A stretch of DNA of 64,000 nucleotides from Micromonospora sp. 15K316 (GCF_004348525.1 NZ_SMKG01000002.1:1-64000); one strand, 5' to 3'. Shown: positions 1 through 9,752, counted from the stretch's first letter. Notes: a model not told the origin generated them from the sequence alone. Translations and numbers: made by a program.

Positions 1-12
1 GCGGAAATGGAG

Positions 13-1575
13 TCAGGGGGCGGGCGGCGCGGCCTCAGGCGGCATGCCGGGGTGGCCCGTACCGGTGGGCGGCACGCCCTTGAGCCGGGTGGCCAGGAGG
101 ACCGCGACGGCGAGGAACAACAAGAGGTTGATCACGCTGGCACCGTGCAGGGCCTGGGTGAACGCCTCCCGGGCCGAGTCGAGCAGCGCCGCGGCCGCGG
201 GCTCGGGCAGGGTTTCCGCCACCGCCGCAGCCCCCACGATGCTCTCGCCCGCCGGGATCGCTGCCTCCGGAGGCAGCGCGGCCGGCACATCGACCGCGGC
301 GCCGTAGACCGCCCCGGCGACACTACCGAGGACGGCGACACCGAGCGCGACGCCGAGTTCCCCGCCGGTGGACGACAGCGAGCCGGCGGCGCCCGCCTTC
401 TCCGGCGGCGTCGACGACATCAGCACGGCGTTGGCCAGGGTGGCGCTGGGGCTGCCGCCGACGTACATGACGACCAGGCCGATGATCAGGGTGGCGAGGC
501 CCCCGGAAGCGCTGACCTGGGTGATGACCAGTGCGCCGAACGCCGCGAGGACCATGCCGGCGGCCAGGACGTAGGCGGGGCGCACCGTACGGGCGACGGC
601 CGGTCCGATGTTGCCACCGATGATCATCGCGCCTGCGGGAATGAGCATCCACAGCGCGACTTTCAGCGGGGTCAGACCCTCCACGAGCTGCATGTAGAGG
701 GTGGAGACGAGACCGGCGCCCGCGGTGATGAATCCGAACGCAAGGCCCAGCAGGACGATGGTACTCACCACCGGGTTGCGGAACAGCGCGAGGTCAAGCA
801 TCGGGTGGGTGAGGTGCCGCTGGCGGTGGACGAACATCAGGCCGAAACCCAGCCCGACCACCACGGCGCCGACGGCCGTGGGCGCCCAGCCGGCACGCGC
901 GATCTCCTTGAGGCCGTAGACCACGGGCAGGAGCGCAGCGAGCGTGAGCAGCGCGCTGAGCGGGTCGAGCCGGCCCGGGTGGGGGTGGCGTGCCGCGGGC
1001 AGCAGCCCCGGCCCGACCAGCAGCAGCAACGCCATGACGGGGACACCCATCAGGAAGATCGAGCCCCACCAGAAGGAGCCGAGCAGCAGGCCGCCGACCA
1101 CGGGGCCGAGGATCACGCCGAGCATGATGGAGGTGCCCCAGACGCCCATGGCGGCGCCCATCTGCGCCGGATTGGGGAAGAGTTGGCTGATCAGGGCGAG
1201 CACGCACGGCATCACCGTCGCCGCCGCGATCCCGAGGAGGGCCCGGGAGACCAGGAGCATCTCGATCGAGTTCGAGTAGGCCGCCAGCAGCGACGCGGCC
1301 ATGAAACCGGCGGCACCGCCGAGCAGCACGTTGCGGTGACCGATCCGGTCGCCGAGGGTGCCCATGAGAACGAGGGAACCGGCGATCATGAACCCGTAGA
1401 TGTCGGTCACCCACAGCTGCTGGGTGCTGCTGGCCTCGAGGTCGGTGGCGAGCCTGGGAAGCGCGAGGATCAGGACGCTGATGTCCACCGTGGTGAGCAG
1501 GGTCGGCAGACACAGGACGGCGAGTGCCGTCCACTCCCTGCGGCCCGCTCGGGCGCCCATGTCAACTGTCGTCAC
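13..1575 (-). CDS. MFS drug efflux transporter, EmrB/QacA (DHA2) type
   Basis: Probable proton-driven exporter in the cell membrane, likely removing the enediyne or an intermediate from the cell. The protein is about 520 residues, with around 14 hydrophobic segments, as expected for the 14-TM DHA2 branch of the major facilitator superfamily. The loop after TM2 carries the family signature GTLGDRIGHRN, and TM5 has the motif-C-like stretch GVILGPVVGG. I place the start at a GTG (complement of 1573-1575) because GGAAGGA lies six bases upstream; an in-frame ATG at 1590 would add five residues. The gene reads away from the window edge, and its stop is at 13-15, so it is complete. The role matches SgcB-type exporters of enediyne clusters by context only; substrate is inferred. 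Confidence 0.9.
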   Translation of the reverse strand: MTTVDMGARAGRREWTALAVLCLPTLLTTVDISVLILALPRLATDLEASSTQQLWVTDIYGFMIAGSLVLMGTLGDRIGHRNVLLGGAAGFMAASLLAAYSNSIEMLLVSRALLGIAAATVMPCVLALISQLFPNPAQMGAAMGVWGTSIMLGVILGPVVGGLLLGSFWWGSIFLMGVPVMALLLLVGPGLLPAARHPHPGRLDPLSALLTLAALLPVVYGLKEIARAGWAPTAVGAVVVGLGFGLMFVHRQRHLTHPMLDLALFRNPVVSTIVLLGLAFGFITAGAGLVSTLYMQLVEGLTPLKVALWMLIPAGAMIIGGNIGPAVARTVRPAYVLAAGMVLAAFGALVITQVSASGGLATLIIGLVVMYVGGSPSATLANAVLMSSTPPEKAGAAGSLSSTGGELGVALGVAVLGSVAGAVYGAAVDVPAALPPEAAIPAGESIVGAAAVAETLPEPAAAALLDSAREAFTQALHGASVINLLLFLAVAVLLATRLKGVPPTGTGHPGMPPEAAPPAP

Positions 1576-1645
1576 GTTGGGTCCTTCCATCGATGAATGT
1601 CACCTGCACGAAGCGGCCCTTGGCGCGGTTGGACCGCAGCCGGTC

Positions 1646-2830
1646 TCAGGAAACGCTGCGCAGCGACCGGAAGAAGGTCCGGACGTCGCCCACGAACAGT
1701 TCCGGCACCTCCATGGCGGGGAAGTGCCCGCCCCGGTCGAACTCCGTCCAGTGGGTGATCGTCGGGAAGTCCCGGTCGGCGAGCCTGCGGATCGGGACGA
1801 TGCAGTCCTGCGGAAACACGGCCACGCCGAGCGGAACAGTCAGAGGCTGCTCGCGGTATCCGCTCAGCATCTCCCCGTTGGGATCCTCGGTCGCCGCGCG
1901 CTGCTCCTCGGTGACCTCGCGGTACATCTGCGCCGATGAGCTCGCGGTGTTGGTCAGCCAGTAGACCATCACATTGGTCAAAAGCAGATCGCGGTCGATG
2001 ACCTCGTCGGGCAGCTCCGCGTCCGTCCACTCCTTGAACCGTTCGACGATCCAGGCCAGTTGGCCGGCCGGCGAGTCGTTGAGCGCGTAGGAGACTGTCT
2101 GGGGACGGGTCGACAGGAGTTTGCGGTAGCCGGAGCCGTCGGCGTCGAAGCTGGCGAGCCGGCCCAACCGGGCCATGTCCTGCTCGCTGAGGCCCGCCAG
2201 CTCGGCGGGATCGCCAGACGGGAAGACGGTCAGCATGTTGCTGTGCACGCCGACGACGCGCTCGGGGTCGAGCCGGCCCACCGCGAGGGAGATCGGCGAG
2301 CCGAAGTCCCCGCCCTGGGCGCCGTAACGCTCGTAGCCGAGGCGCCGCATAAGCTCCACCCAGGCAGCCGCGACACGGTTGATGGTCCAGCCGGCGGCCG
2401 GCAGTGGACCGGAGAAGCCGAAGCCCGGAATCGACGGAATGACCAGGTGGAATGCCTCCGAGGCGGAGCCGCCGTACGCGACCGGGTTGGTCAGCGGACC
2501 TACCACGTTCAGGAACTCCGCCACTGACCCCGGCCAGCCGTGCGTCATGATCAGCGGCAGTGCGTCCGGCTCGGGCGAGCGGACATGGGCGAAGTGCACG
2601 TTGGCGCCGTCGATCGTCGTGGTGAACTGCGGCAACCGATTGAGCTGCGACTCCGCCTGTCGCCAGTCGTAGCTGGTCAGCCAGTGGGTTACCAGTTCCT
2701 TCAGGTACGCCAGGGGCACGCCGCGCGCCCAGCCGGTCTCGGGCAGGTCCGGCGACCACCGGGTCTGCGCCAGCCGGCGGCGCAGGTCGTCGAGCTCGGT
2801 CTGCCGAATATTGATCGCGAATGGCTGCAC
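1646..2830 (-). CDS. Epoxide hydrolase (enediyne SgcF/NcsF type)
   Basis: An alpha/beta-hydrolase epoxide hydrolase of 394 residues, the usual size for the microsomal-type family with an N-terminal EHN lid region. The protein starts QPFAINIRQTELDDLRRRLA, typical of that region. Visible catalytic elements are the oxyanion motif HGWPGS, the nucleophile Asp in GGDFGS, and the His in GGHFPAMEVPE near the C-terminus. The start is a GTG at 2828-2830 with GAGGAG five bases upstream; a longer open frame reaching 3238 lacks such a signal. In nine-membered enediyne pathways this family (SgcF, NcsF2) hydrolyses an epoxide on the core to give a vicinal diol to which side groups are attached. That role is inferred here from the cluster. 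It lies downstream of no other gene and 70 bp before the exporter, so the two may be co-transcribed. Confidence 0.92.
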   Translation of the reverse strand: MQPFAINIRQTELDDLRRRLAQTRWSPDLPETGWARGVPLAYLKELVTHWLTSYDWRQAESQLNRLPQFTTTIDGANVHFAHVRSPEPDALPLIMTHGWPGSVAEFLNVVGPLTNPVAYGGSASEAFHLVIPSIPGFGFSGPLPAAGWTINRVAAAWVELMRRLGYERYGAQGGDFGSPISLAVGRLDPERVVGVHSNMLTVFPSGDPAELAGLSEQDMARLGRLASFDADGSGYRKLLSTRPQTVSYALNDSPAGQLAWIVERFKEWTDAELPDEVIDRDLLLTNVMVYWLTNTASSSAQMYREVTEEQRAATEDPNGEMLSGYREQPLTVPLGVAVFPQDCIVPIRRLADRDFPTITHWTEFDRGGHFPAMEVPELFVGDVRTFFRSLRSVS

Positions 2831-3201
2831 GGCTTCTCCTCGTGGTTGCCGTTCATCAGGGATTTCGAACGCCCGGTCACGCCTCGAATCACTGCGGGTG
2901 ACGCTCGAGTCACGCAGAAGGCTTGACGTCGCCCATGACCGTGGCACCGGGCATGCGGCCGCTGCATCTTCCGGATTGCGGCGCGGGTCGGCCACACCTG
3001 CGCCTTCGGCCGAGGCGGGGGCCTGCCGCAGAGAAGAGGTACGGCAGGTGCAGGCCCAACCTCCGGCAGCACAATCCGCGACGATGTGCGCACGTACAGA
3101 GATGCCTAGCTGCGGCGGTAGTTGGAATCGTGAGCCGCACGCCGCCACCCGTGGACCGAGCGGCGTCCCATCCCTGCCCCACACGAGGAGTGTGATCTCG
3201 G
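2831..3201. other. Divergent intergenic region, epoxide hydrolase / aminotransferase
   Basis: 371 bp between two divergently read genes, so it should hold promoters for both directions. I see no convincing small gene. An imperfect dyad, ctgcgggtgac (2892-2902) and gtcacgcag (2909-2917) around gctcga, is a candidate operator. The GAGGAG at 3185-3190 serves the aminotransferase. Confidence 0.5.
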
Positions 3202-4407
3202 GTGACCACGCCCAACACCCCACCGCCGACCGCGCCAAGCCCCCTGTCCAGCAGGACCAGTCACTTCGTCCTGCCGAAGCAGTGGGCGTCCATGCGCCGC
3301 GCCGAGCAACTCGAACGGGAGACCGGTACCCGGGTCATCCATCTGGAGAAGGGCGATTTCCAGGGCGAGGAGTTCCGCCCCGCGCCGCACATCGTCGAAG
3401 CCTGCGCGAAGGCGGTGCGCGACGGGCATGTGCGTTACGTACCCGGGCCCGGCCTGCCCGAGCTGCGCGACGCCATCGCAGAGGAGGCGACGCGGCGGGG
3501 CCGGCCGACCGCACGCGAGGAGGTGCTGGTGACCATGGGCGCCAAGCACGCGCTCACCCAGAGCCTGCTCACGCTCATCGACAACGGCGACGAAGTGATC
3601 TTCCCCAACCCGGGCTACCCACCGGACGAGTTCTGGATCACCTACGCCGGGGGTCGGGTCGTCTACGCCCCGCTGATCGAGCCGGACTTCCACTTCGACA
3701 TCGACCACCTCGCGCAGCTGATGAACGAACGCACCAAGGTCCTGATCATCAACACCCCGCAGCGACCCAACGGCATGACCGTCGACCGGCTGGGGGAGAT
3801 CAGCGAGCTGTGCCGACGGCACGACGTGATGGTGATCTCGGACGAGATCTTCAGCCACATGGTGTACCCGCCCGCCAAGCACCAGACCATCGCCGCCGTC
3901 GAGGGAATGGCCGACCGGACCCTCCTGGTGGACACGTTCAGCAAGAGCTACATCATGACCGGCTTCCGGATCGGCTGGTGCGTCGCGAACCGGGACCTGA
4001 TCACCGCCATGGACATCTTCCAGCAGAACTCGGTGACCAACGTGCCGGCGTTCGTGCAACTGGCCGCCCTCGCGGCGCTCACCGGCCCGCAGGACCACGT
4101 CATCGCCACCCGCGAGCGCCTGCGGGCCAAACGCGACCGGGCGGTCGCGGAACTCAACGCCATCCCCGGCGTCAGCTGCCCGACCCCGGACGGCTCATTC
4201 TACGTCTTCCCGAACATCCGTGGCACCGGGTTGACCGCGCAGCAGTTCACCGACCATCTGATCGACCGCTACTCAGTAGGGGTCGTCGCCGGGACGGCGT
4301 TCGGCGACCGAGGCGAGGGGCACGTACGGATCACCTACGCCGTCCCGAACGACGTCCTCGACGAGGGTCTGAGCCGCATCCGTCAGGCCGTCGAAATCCT
4401 CGGATGA
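3202..4407 (+). CDS. PLP-dependent class I/II aminotransferase
   Basis: A 401-residue fold-type I aminotransferase of the aspartate/aromatic amino-acid branch. It probably converts an amino acid to a 2-oxo acid or the reverse. Visible PLP elements are NTPQRPNG near residue 190, Asp214 in ISDEIF, the Schiff-base Lys248 in FSKSYIMTGFRIGW, and Arg257 after it. It is not a DegT/DnrJ-type sugar aminotransferase, so it should not be assumed to aminate the cluster's sugar. The GTG start at 3202 has GAGGAG about eleven bases upstream. It is the first gene of a tight plus-strand operon (ligase, SDR, aldehyde dehydrogenase, decarboxylase follow with 4-bp gaps or overlaps). The substrate cannot be told from the sequence. 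Confidence 0.9.
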   Translation: MTTPNTPPPTAPSPLSSRTSHFVLPKQWASMRRAEQLERETGTRVIHLEKGDFQGEEFRPAPHIVEACAKAVRDGHVRYVPGPGLPELRDAIAEEATRRGRPTAREEVLVTMGAKHALTQSLLTLIDNGDEVIFPNPGYPPDEFWITYAGGRVVYAPLIEPDFHFDIDHLAQLMNERTKVLIINTPQRPNGMTVDRLGEISELCRRHDVMVISDEIFSHMVYPPAKHQTIAAVEGMADRTLLVDTFSKSYIMTGFRIGWCVANRDLITAMDIFQQNSVTNVPAFVQLAALAALTGPQDHVIATRERLRAKRDRAVAELNAIPGVSCPTPDGSFYVFPNIRGTGLTAQQFTDHLIDRYSVGVVAGTAFGDRGEGHVRITYAVPNDVLDEGLSRIRQAVEILG

Positions 4408-4411
4408 CCTG

Positions 4412-6004
4412 ATGGACATCGGACGGATGCTGACGTGGAGCGCCGAACGCCACCCGCATCAGCGGGCCGTCGGTGGGCCGCGACCGATGACCTTCCGCCA
4501 GTGGGACGCCTACACCAACCAGCTGGCCCGGGCGCTGGCGGACCTCGGGGTCCGCCCCGCCCAGCGGGTCATGCTGCACATGGCCAACGGGACGGAACTG
4601 GCCAGCTGCTACCTGGCGGTGCAGAAGTTGGGCGCGGTCGCGGTGCCGCTGTCCACCCGGTTCGGCCTCACCGAGGTCGAACACTGCCTGCGGGACTGCT
4701 CACCCACGCTGGTCGTCACCGACGCCACCACATCCGATCTGTCCGCCCAGGCGCGGGCCGCGCTGCCCGACCCTCCAGTGTCGACGCACGCCGGAGACCC
4801 GGACGACGCGGCGCCGGGCAGCGTCGCCCTGGCGCCGCTCGTCCAGGGCCAGACCGACGGGCCCCTGTCCGTCGGCATCGCCGACCACCAGCTGAGCGTG
4901 CTGCTCTACACCTCGGGCACGACGGGACGCCCGAAGGGAGTCCCCCGGACCCACGCCGCCGAGCACGCCGCCACCGTGGCGCACATCCTGCAGTCCGGGC
5001 AGGGCGGCAACGACGTCACGCTCGGCGTGATGCCGCTGTTCCACACGATGGGCGTACGCACGTTGCTGGCCAGTGTCCTCACCGGCGGCACCTGGGTGCC
5101 CCAGCGCCGGTTCGACGCCGACGAGTCGTTGGACCTCATCACCCGCGAGGGCATCACCGCGCTGTACCTAGTGCCCACCCTCTACTGGTCGCTGCTGCAG
5201 ACAGGCCGGCTGCAGCAGCTCACCTCTCTGCACCGGATCGGATACGCCGGGGCGCCGATGACTCCTGACCTCGCCGGCCGCCTCATCGACGCCGTTCATC
5301 CCCGCTCGTTCCTCAACCACTACGGCAGCACCGAGATCTTCACTTTCACCGTGGAACCGGACGTGGCGGCACGACCCGGCAGCGCCGGACGCGCCGGACC
5401 CTTCTCCCGGGTCCGCGTCATCGCCACCGACGCCGACGCCGGGCCCACGGACGTCGTCGCGCCGGGCGAACCAGGACAGGTGATCGCTTCGATGGGCTCC
5501 CCCGAGGCGTTCACGGGCTACTGGAGACGCCCGGACGCCGACCGGACCGCGATCCGCAACGGCTGGTACCACACCGGCGACCTCGCGACCCGCGACGATG
5601 ACGGGAACCTGTGGTACCAGGGCCGGGTCGACGACATGATCATCTCCGGGGGCGAGAACATCTACCCGGCCGACATCGAGGCGGCGATCGCGGCGTGCCC
5701 CGCCGTCGCCGACAACGTCGTGGTCGGGCTTCCCGACGAGCGGTGGGGACAGAGCGTCACGGCCTTCGTCGTCCCCCACGCCGGGGTCGACCCCGCCCAG
5801 ACCGTCCGGGACGCCCAGCACTTCATCCGCACCTCCACCGGGCTGCCGTCGCTGAAACGCCCCAAGCGGGTAATCGCCGTGGACCGAATACCCCGCTCTC
5901 CCGTCGGCAAGATCCTGCGTCGGCGGCTCGCCGACGGCGCCTACGACGCGCTCGCCGACACCGCCGCCGCGGGCGGCGCGAACCGAACGGAGACGACCCG
6001 ATGA
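4412..6004 (+). CDS. AMP-dependent acyl-CoA synthetase/ligase
   Basis: An adenylate-forming enzyme of 530 residues that should activate a carboxylic acid with ATP and transfer it to CoA or another thiol. The P-loop-like signature LLYTSGTTGRPKGVPRTH lies near residue 165, followed by YGSTE, the hinge-region HTGDLATRDDDG and GRVDDMIISGGENIYP, and the catalytic Lys in PVGKILRR at the C-terminus. These are features of fatty-acid or aryl-acid CoA ligases rather than NRPS adenylation domains. It starts 4 bp after the aminotransferase stop and its last codon overlaps the next start (ATGA). In this operon it could activate an acid made by the aldehyde dehydrogenase for attachment to the core; that is inference. 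No carrier-protein domain is fused to it. Confidence 0.92.
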   Translation: MDIGRMLTWSAERHPHQRAVGGPRPMTFRQWDAYTNQLARALADLGVRPAQRVMLHMANGTELASCYLAVQKLGAVAVPLSTRFGLTEVEHCLRDCSPTLVVTDATTSDLSAQARAALPDPPVSTHAGDPDDAAPGSVALAPLVQGQTDGPLSVGIADHQLSVLLYTSGTTGRPKGVPRTHAAEHAATVAHILQSGQGGNDVTLGVMPLFHTMGVRTLLASVLTGGTWVPQRRFDADESLDLITREGITALYLVPTLYWSLLQTGRLQQLTSLHRIGYAGAPMTPDLAGRLIDAVHPRSFLNHYGSTEIFTFTVEPDVAARPGSAGRAGPFSRVRVIATDADAGPTDVVAPGEPGQVIASMGSPEAFTGYWRRPDADRTAIRNGWYHTGDLATRDDDGNLWYQGRVDDMIISGGENIYPADIEAAIAACPAVADNVVVGLPDERWGQSVTAFVVPHAGVDPAQTVRDAQHFIRTSTGLPSLKRPKRVIAVDRIPRSPVGKILRRRLADGAYDALADTAAAGGANRTETTR

Positions 6005-6804
6005 GCAGCCTCCCGGCGCGCGTCGCCCCATCCCCGACCGGTCTGGCCGGCCGTACGGTCGTCGTGACGGGGGCCGGCGCCGAAATCGGCGGGGCGTACG
6101 TGCGCGCCTTTGCGGCCAACGGCGCCAACGTGGTCGCCGTAGACCTGCTCCGCACGGCCCGGCAGGCGATGGAGACGACCCGCACGGCGAGCCGGACCGG
6201 GCCCGGCCGGGCGGTCTTCGCACCGGCCGACGTCACCTCCCCGTCCGACTGGCAGCTCGTGGTGGAGCGGACGATCGCGGAGTTCGGCAGCCTGGACGTC
6301 CTGGTCAACAACGCGGCCGTCTACCGGGCCATCAGCCGCAAGCGCCCGCTGACCGAGCTGGTCGTCGAGGAGTGGGATCAGGTGTTCGCCGTCAATGTTC
6401 GGGGCACCTGGCTGGGGATCAAGGCGGTTGCCCCGACGATGGCGAACACCGGCGGCGGCAGCATCATCAACGTGTCTTCCGTGGTGGGACGCACCGGCGC
6501 CGTCGGCTTCGCCCATTACGTGGCCTCCAAGGCGGCGGTCGAGGGACTGACCCGCGCGGCGGCCCGGGAACTCGGCGAACACAAAGTACGGGTCAACGCG
6601 CTCGCCCCGGGCCTGGTGGACAACGACGCCAGCCGGACGCTGAACACGGACGCCTATCTCACGGCGGCGGCCCGAGCCCGGTCCCTGCCCCGACCGATGA
6701 CGATCGACGACCTGACCGGCTCCCTGCTCTGGCTCGCCTCTCCGGCGTCGTCTTTCGTCACCGGTCAGACGGTCGTCGTCGACGGCGGGCAGGTGTTCAC
6801 GTGA
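6001..6804 (+). CDS. SDR-family NAD(P)-dependent oxidoreductase
   Basis: Classical short-chain dehydrogenase/reductase, 267 residues, oxidising an alcohol or reducing a ketone with NAD(P)H. The cofactor motif TGAGAEIGGAY is near residue 22, followed by the NNAA motif, a Ser in NVSSVVG, and the catalytic pair Tyr/Lys in HYVASK. The start ATG overlaps the ligase stop in an ATGA arrangement, which is typical translational coupling, and the following gene starts on the GTGA that contains this stop. A longer upstream frame exists but lies inside the ligase gene and is not needed. The role in the operon is unknown; it may interconvert an alcohol and a carbonyl next to the aldehyde dehydrogenase step. 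Confidence 0.92.
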   Translation: MSSLPARVAPSPTGLAGRTVVVTGAGAEIGGAYVRAFAANGANVVAVDLLRTARQAMETTRTASRTGPGRAVFAPADVTSPSDWQLVVERTIAEFGSLDVLVNNAAVYRAISRKRPLTELVVEEWDQVFAVNVRGTWLGIKAVAPTMANTGGGSIINVSSVVGRTGAVGFAHYVASKAAVEGLTRAAARELGEHKVRVNALAPGLVDNDASRTLNTDAYLTAAARARSLPRPMTIDDLTGSLLWLASPASSFVTGQTVVVDGGQVFT

Positions 6805-8225
6805 GGCCCGAAGCAGAGGCGCAGCCGGCGGAAACCCACGTCCGACCAGTCAACCCCGCGACCCTCGTCCCGCTGTCCCCGATCGCGGTCACGGCCGCCA
6901 CGGAGCTCGACGAGGCCGCGGCACGCGCCGACGCGGCCCTTCGCAGCCCATGGGCGGTCGACGGCCGTCGCCGCGCCGCCGCCCTGCACGGGTGGGGGGA
7001 GGCGCTCACGGCCCACACGGACGAACTGGCCGAAGCGCTCGTTACCGAGACCGGCAAAACCATCACCGAGGCCCACCAGGAGATCCGGGCCTGCGCGGAC
7101 GCGCTGACCTACAACGCCGGCCTCGCCCGACACCTCGGCGGCGTCGCCGGCACCCTACCCGACGGCACCATGGCACACGTCACGCGGCAGCCGGTCGGCG
7201 TCACCGCGTTCGTCGTCCCATGGAACTGGCCGATGTTGCTGCTCCTGCGGGATCTCGCGCCGGCCCTGGCCGCCGGGGTGACCGCGCTGGTCAAGCCGGC
7301 GCCGCAGACCAGCCTCGTCACCAGCCGGGTGCTGGCCCTCGGCCGCGCGGCGGGGCTGCCCGACGACGTCGCCCACCTCGTCGTCGGGGGAACCGAGGTC
7401 GGGCGCGCCGCCGTCTCGCACCCGCTGGTACGGGCCGTCGCGTTCACCGGTTCGACCGCGGTCGGCACGGAGATCCTGCAGGCCACGGGTGCCGGTATGA
7501 AACGCACCCTGCTCGAACTCGGCGGGAAGGGAGCGCTGGTAATCTGCGCCGACGCAGACGTGCCAGCCGCGGTCGCGGCGGCGGTCAGGGCGGCCGTGGT
7601 GACCGCCGGCCAGATGTGCATGGCCTGCACCCGCGTCCTGGTGGCCCGCCCGGCGTACAGGAATGTACTCGAACGTCTCACCGACGGGCTGGACAGCATC
7701 CGGGTCGGCCACCCCGGTGACCCCACCACCGACATGGGGCCCCTGGTGTCACCGGCGGCCGGCGAACGGTTGGGGCAGACGCTGGCCGACGCGCGCCTAC
7801 GACACGACGTGCACGGCGGCCAGCAAGTCCACCTCGACGGTCTGCCGGGATATTTCGTCCGGCCGGCCGTCGTCACGGTGGTTACACCGGAATCGCCGAT
7901 CGTTCAGCGGGAGTTGTTCGCACCGGTCGTGACGGTGGAGCCGTTCGACGACGACTCCGAGGCGGTGCGGCTTGTCAACGCGACGGATTACGGCCTGGCG
8001 GCGAGCGTGTGGACTCGCGACGTGCACCGCGCCTGGCGGATCGCCCGGGGCATCGAGGCGGGCACCGTATGGGTCAACGGCTACAACCACTCGTATCCGG
8101 AAACACCCAGCGGTGGCTTCAAGTCCTCCGGCATCGGTCGTACCCGCGGGCTGGTTGGTGTCGAACAGTTCACCGAGCTCAAGCACATCCATTTCGCCGT
8201 ACCGGCAGCGGGCAAGCCGGCATGA
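6801..8225 (+). CDS. NAD(P)-dependent aldehyde dehydrogenase
   Basis: Aldehyde dehydrogenase superfamily protein of 474 residues, oxidising an aldehyde to an acid. All core elements are readable: PWNWP near residue 140, FTGSTAVG at about 216, the general-base Glu239 in LELGGKG, and the nucleophile Cys273 in GQMCMA. The GTG start at 6801 overlaps the SDR stop (GTGA), and the gene ends on the ATGA that starts the UbiD-type gene. This unbroken coupling shows that the five genes from 3202 to 9625 are one transcription and translation unit. The best guess is a step in making or breaking down an aromatic or amino-acid-derived acid; no substrate-specific signature is visible. Confidence 0.93.
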   Translation: MRPEAEAQPAETHVRPVNPATLVPLSPIAVTAATELDEAAARADAALRSPWAVDGRRRAAALHGWGEALTAHTDELAEALVTETGKTITEAHQEIRACADALTYNAGLARHLGGVAGTLPDGTMAHVTRQPVGVTAFVVPWNWPMLLLLRDLAPALAAGVTALVKPAPQTSLVTSRVLALGRAAGLPDDVAHLVVGGTEVGRAAVSHPLVRAVAFTGSTAVGTEILQATGAGMKRTLLELGGKGALVICADADVPAAVAAAVRAAVVTAGQMCMACTRVLVARPAYRNVLERLTDGLDSIRVGHPGDPTTDMGPLVSPAAGERLGQTLADARLRHDVHGGQQVHLDGLPGYFVRPAVVTVVTPESPIVQRELFAPVVTVEPFDDDSEAVRLVNATDYGLAASVWTRDVHRAWRIARGIEAGTVWVNGYNHSYPETPSGGFKSSGIGRTRGLVGVEQFTELKHIHFAVPAAGKPA

Positions 8226-9625
8226 ACCCCCCCAGCGGCCCCGCGAACCCATCGTCCCAGTGGCCGGCCGAGCAAAACCTACGGTCCTGGCTGTCGCACG
8301 TGGACGCCCTAGGCCGGCTAGGCCGGGTACGGTCGCGGGTGGACCCCGACCAGGAGGTCTCGGCCGTGCTGGAACGCCTCGACGGGCAACGGTCGGTGCT
8401 GTTCCACGACGTGGCGAGCGCCCACTTCCCCCTCGCCGGGAATCTCGTCCTCAGCCGAGCCGACATCGCAGAAGCGATGGGCTGCCGACCACACGAGACG
8501 GCGACCCGCTACTTGGCCGCGCTCACCCGACCACGTCCCTGGGCGCAGGTGCCCGCCACCGAGGCGCCGGTGTTCACCCAGCGGCTCGACGAGGAAACTC
8601 TGCTATCCCGTCTGCCGCTCACGGTGCAGCACGAGCACGACGCCGGCCGGTACCTGACCTCGGGACTGCTCGTCGTCCGGGATCCGACGACCTTCGCGAC
8701 AAACCTGTCGATCAACCGGATGCTGGCCATCGGTGAGCGGACCCTACGCACCCTCGTACTACCCGGGCGGCTACGGCGGATCCTGGCCGCGGCCGAGCGG
8801 CGCGGAGTCGATCTCGACGTGGCGATCGTGGTGGGCGTCGACCCGTTGCTCGGCCTGGCCAGCCAGGCACCAGGCACGGACCGGGCCCTGGATCACCTTG
8901 AAGTCGCCAGCGCGCTGCGCACCACGCCGCTGCCGGTCACCATCTGCCCCGCCAACGGCCTTCCGGTGCCGGCCGACGCGGAGTTCGTCCTCGCGGGGCG
9001 GTTCCGGGCCGCCGCCAGGGAATCGGAGGGGCCGTTCGGAGAGTTCCCCCGCACGTACGGTCCCAGCGCGCCGGCACCGGTGATCGAGCTGACCGCGGGT
9101 TGGCACCGCAGCGCACCGGTGTTCCATACGATCCTGTCGGGCGGCCGCGAGCACTTCCTGCTCGGCGGGATACCGCGCGAGGCCGCCCTGCTGAGGACGC
9201 TGCGCCAGACGCATCCCGACGTGGTCGCCATACGACTGACGGAGGCCGGGTCGTGCCGGCTGCACGCCGTCGTGGCCGTCCGCGAGGGCGCCGACGGGTC
9301 AGCAATGAACGTCCTGCTGGCAACACTCGGCGGCGCCAGCGCTGTCAAGTACGCGGTGGTCGTCGACGACGACGTGGACATCCACGACGACGAGCAGGTC
9401 GGCTGGGCCCTGGCCACCCGGGTCCAGGCGGACCGGGATGTCCTCGTCGTGCCCCGGACCGCCGGCAGCGGCCTCGACCCGTCTGCGTCCAACGGAGTGA
9501 CCGCGAAACTCGGCATCGACGCCACCGTTCCAGCCGCCAGCCGGCACCGGCATGCCCGGATGCGGGTCCGCCCCCACCGACCAGAATGGATCGAACGGTT
9601 CCTAGCCGAGGCCGCGATGTCGTGA
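8222..9625 (+). CDS. UbiD-family decarboxylase
   Basis: Member of the UbiD family, which uses prenylated FMN to add or remove CO2 on aromatic or alpha,beta-unsaturated acids. The protein is 467 residues, in the usual range. The best marker is ESEGPFGEFPRTYG, which corresponds to the conserved Glu/Gly-rich segment carrying the catalytic acidic residues; the C-terminal part KLGIDAT and the Arg-rich stretch around NLSINRM also fit. It starts on an ATG overlapping the aldehyde dehydrogenase stop. UbiD enzymes need a UbiX-type prenyltransferase for their cofactor, and none is present in the window, so cofactor would have to come from elsewhere in the genome. The substrate may be an aromatic or enoic acid made by the preceding enzymes. 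Confidence 0.88.
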   Translation: MNPPSGPANPSSQWPAEQNLRSWLSHVDALGRLGRVRSRVDPDQEVSAVLERLDGQRSVLFHDVASAHFPLAGNLVLSRADIAEAMGCRPHETATRYLAALTRPRPWAQVPATEAPVFTQRLDEETLLSRLPLTVQHEHDAGRYLTSGLLVVRDPTTFATNLSINRMLAIGERTLRTLVLPGRLRRILAAAERRGVDLDVAIVVGVDPLLGLASQAPGTDRALDHLEVASALRTTPLPVTICPANGLPVPADAEFVLAGRFRAAARESEGPFGEFPRTYGPSAPAPVIELTAGWHRSAPVFHTILSGGREHFLLGGIPREAALLRTLRQTHPDVVAIRLTEAGSCRLHAVVAVREGADGSAMNVLLATLGGASAVKYAVVVDDDVDIHDDEQVGWALATRVQADRDVLVVPRTAGSGLDPSASNGVTAKLGIDATVPAASRHRHARMRVRPHRPEWIERFLAEAAMS

Positions 9626-9752
9626 TCGCAGCACCGCCGGCCATACCGGCCGGCAACGCCGCGCCGAGATGGCCGGCGTGCCCTCCGTCAGCGACCAGAC
9701 GTTCGACAGCCGTCCGGTCGCCCGGCCTCTCCAAGACGGAAGGTCAGCACCT

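Noticed and set aside
7..1596. Long plus-strand open frame opposite the exporter
   Set aside because: It is the mirror of a clear membrane transporter; its product is a low-complexity Arg/Asp/Gln-rich string.
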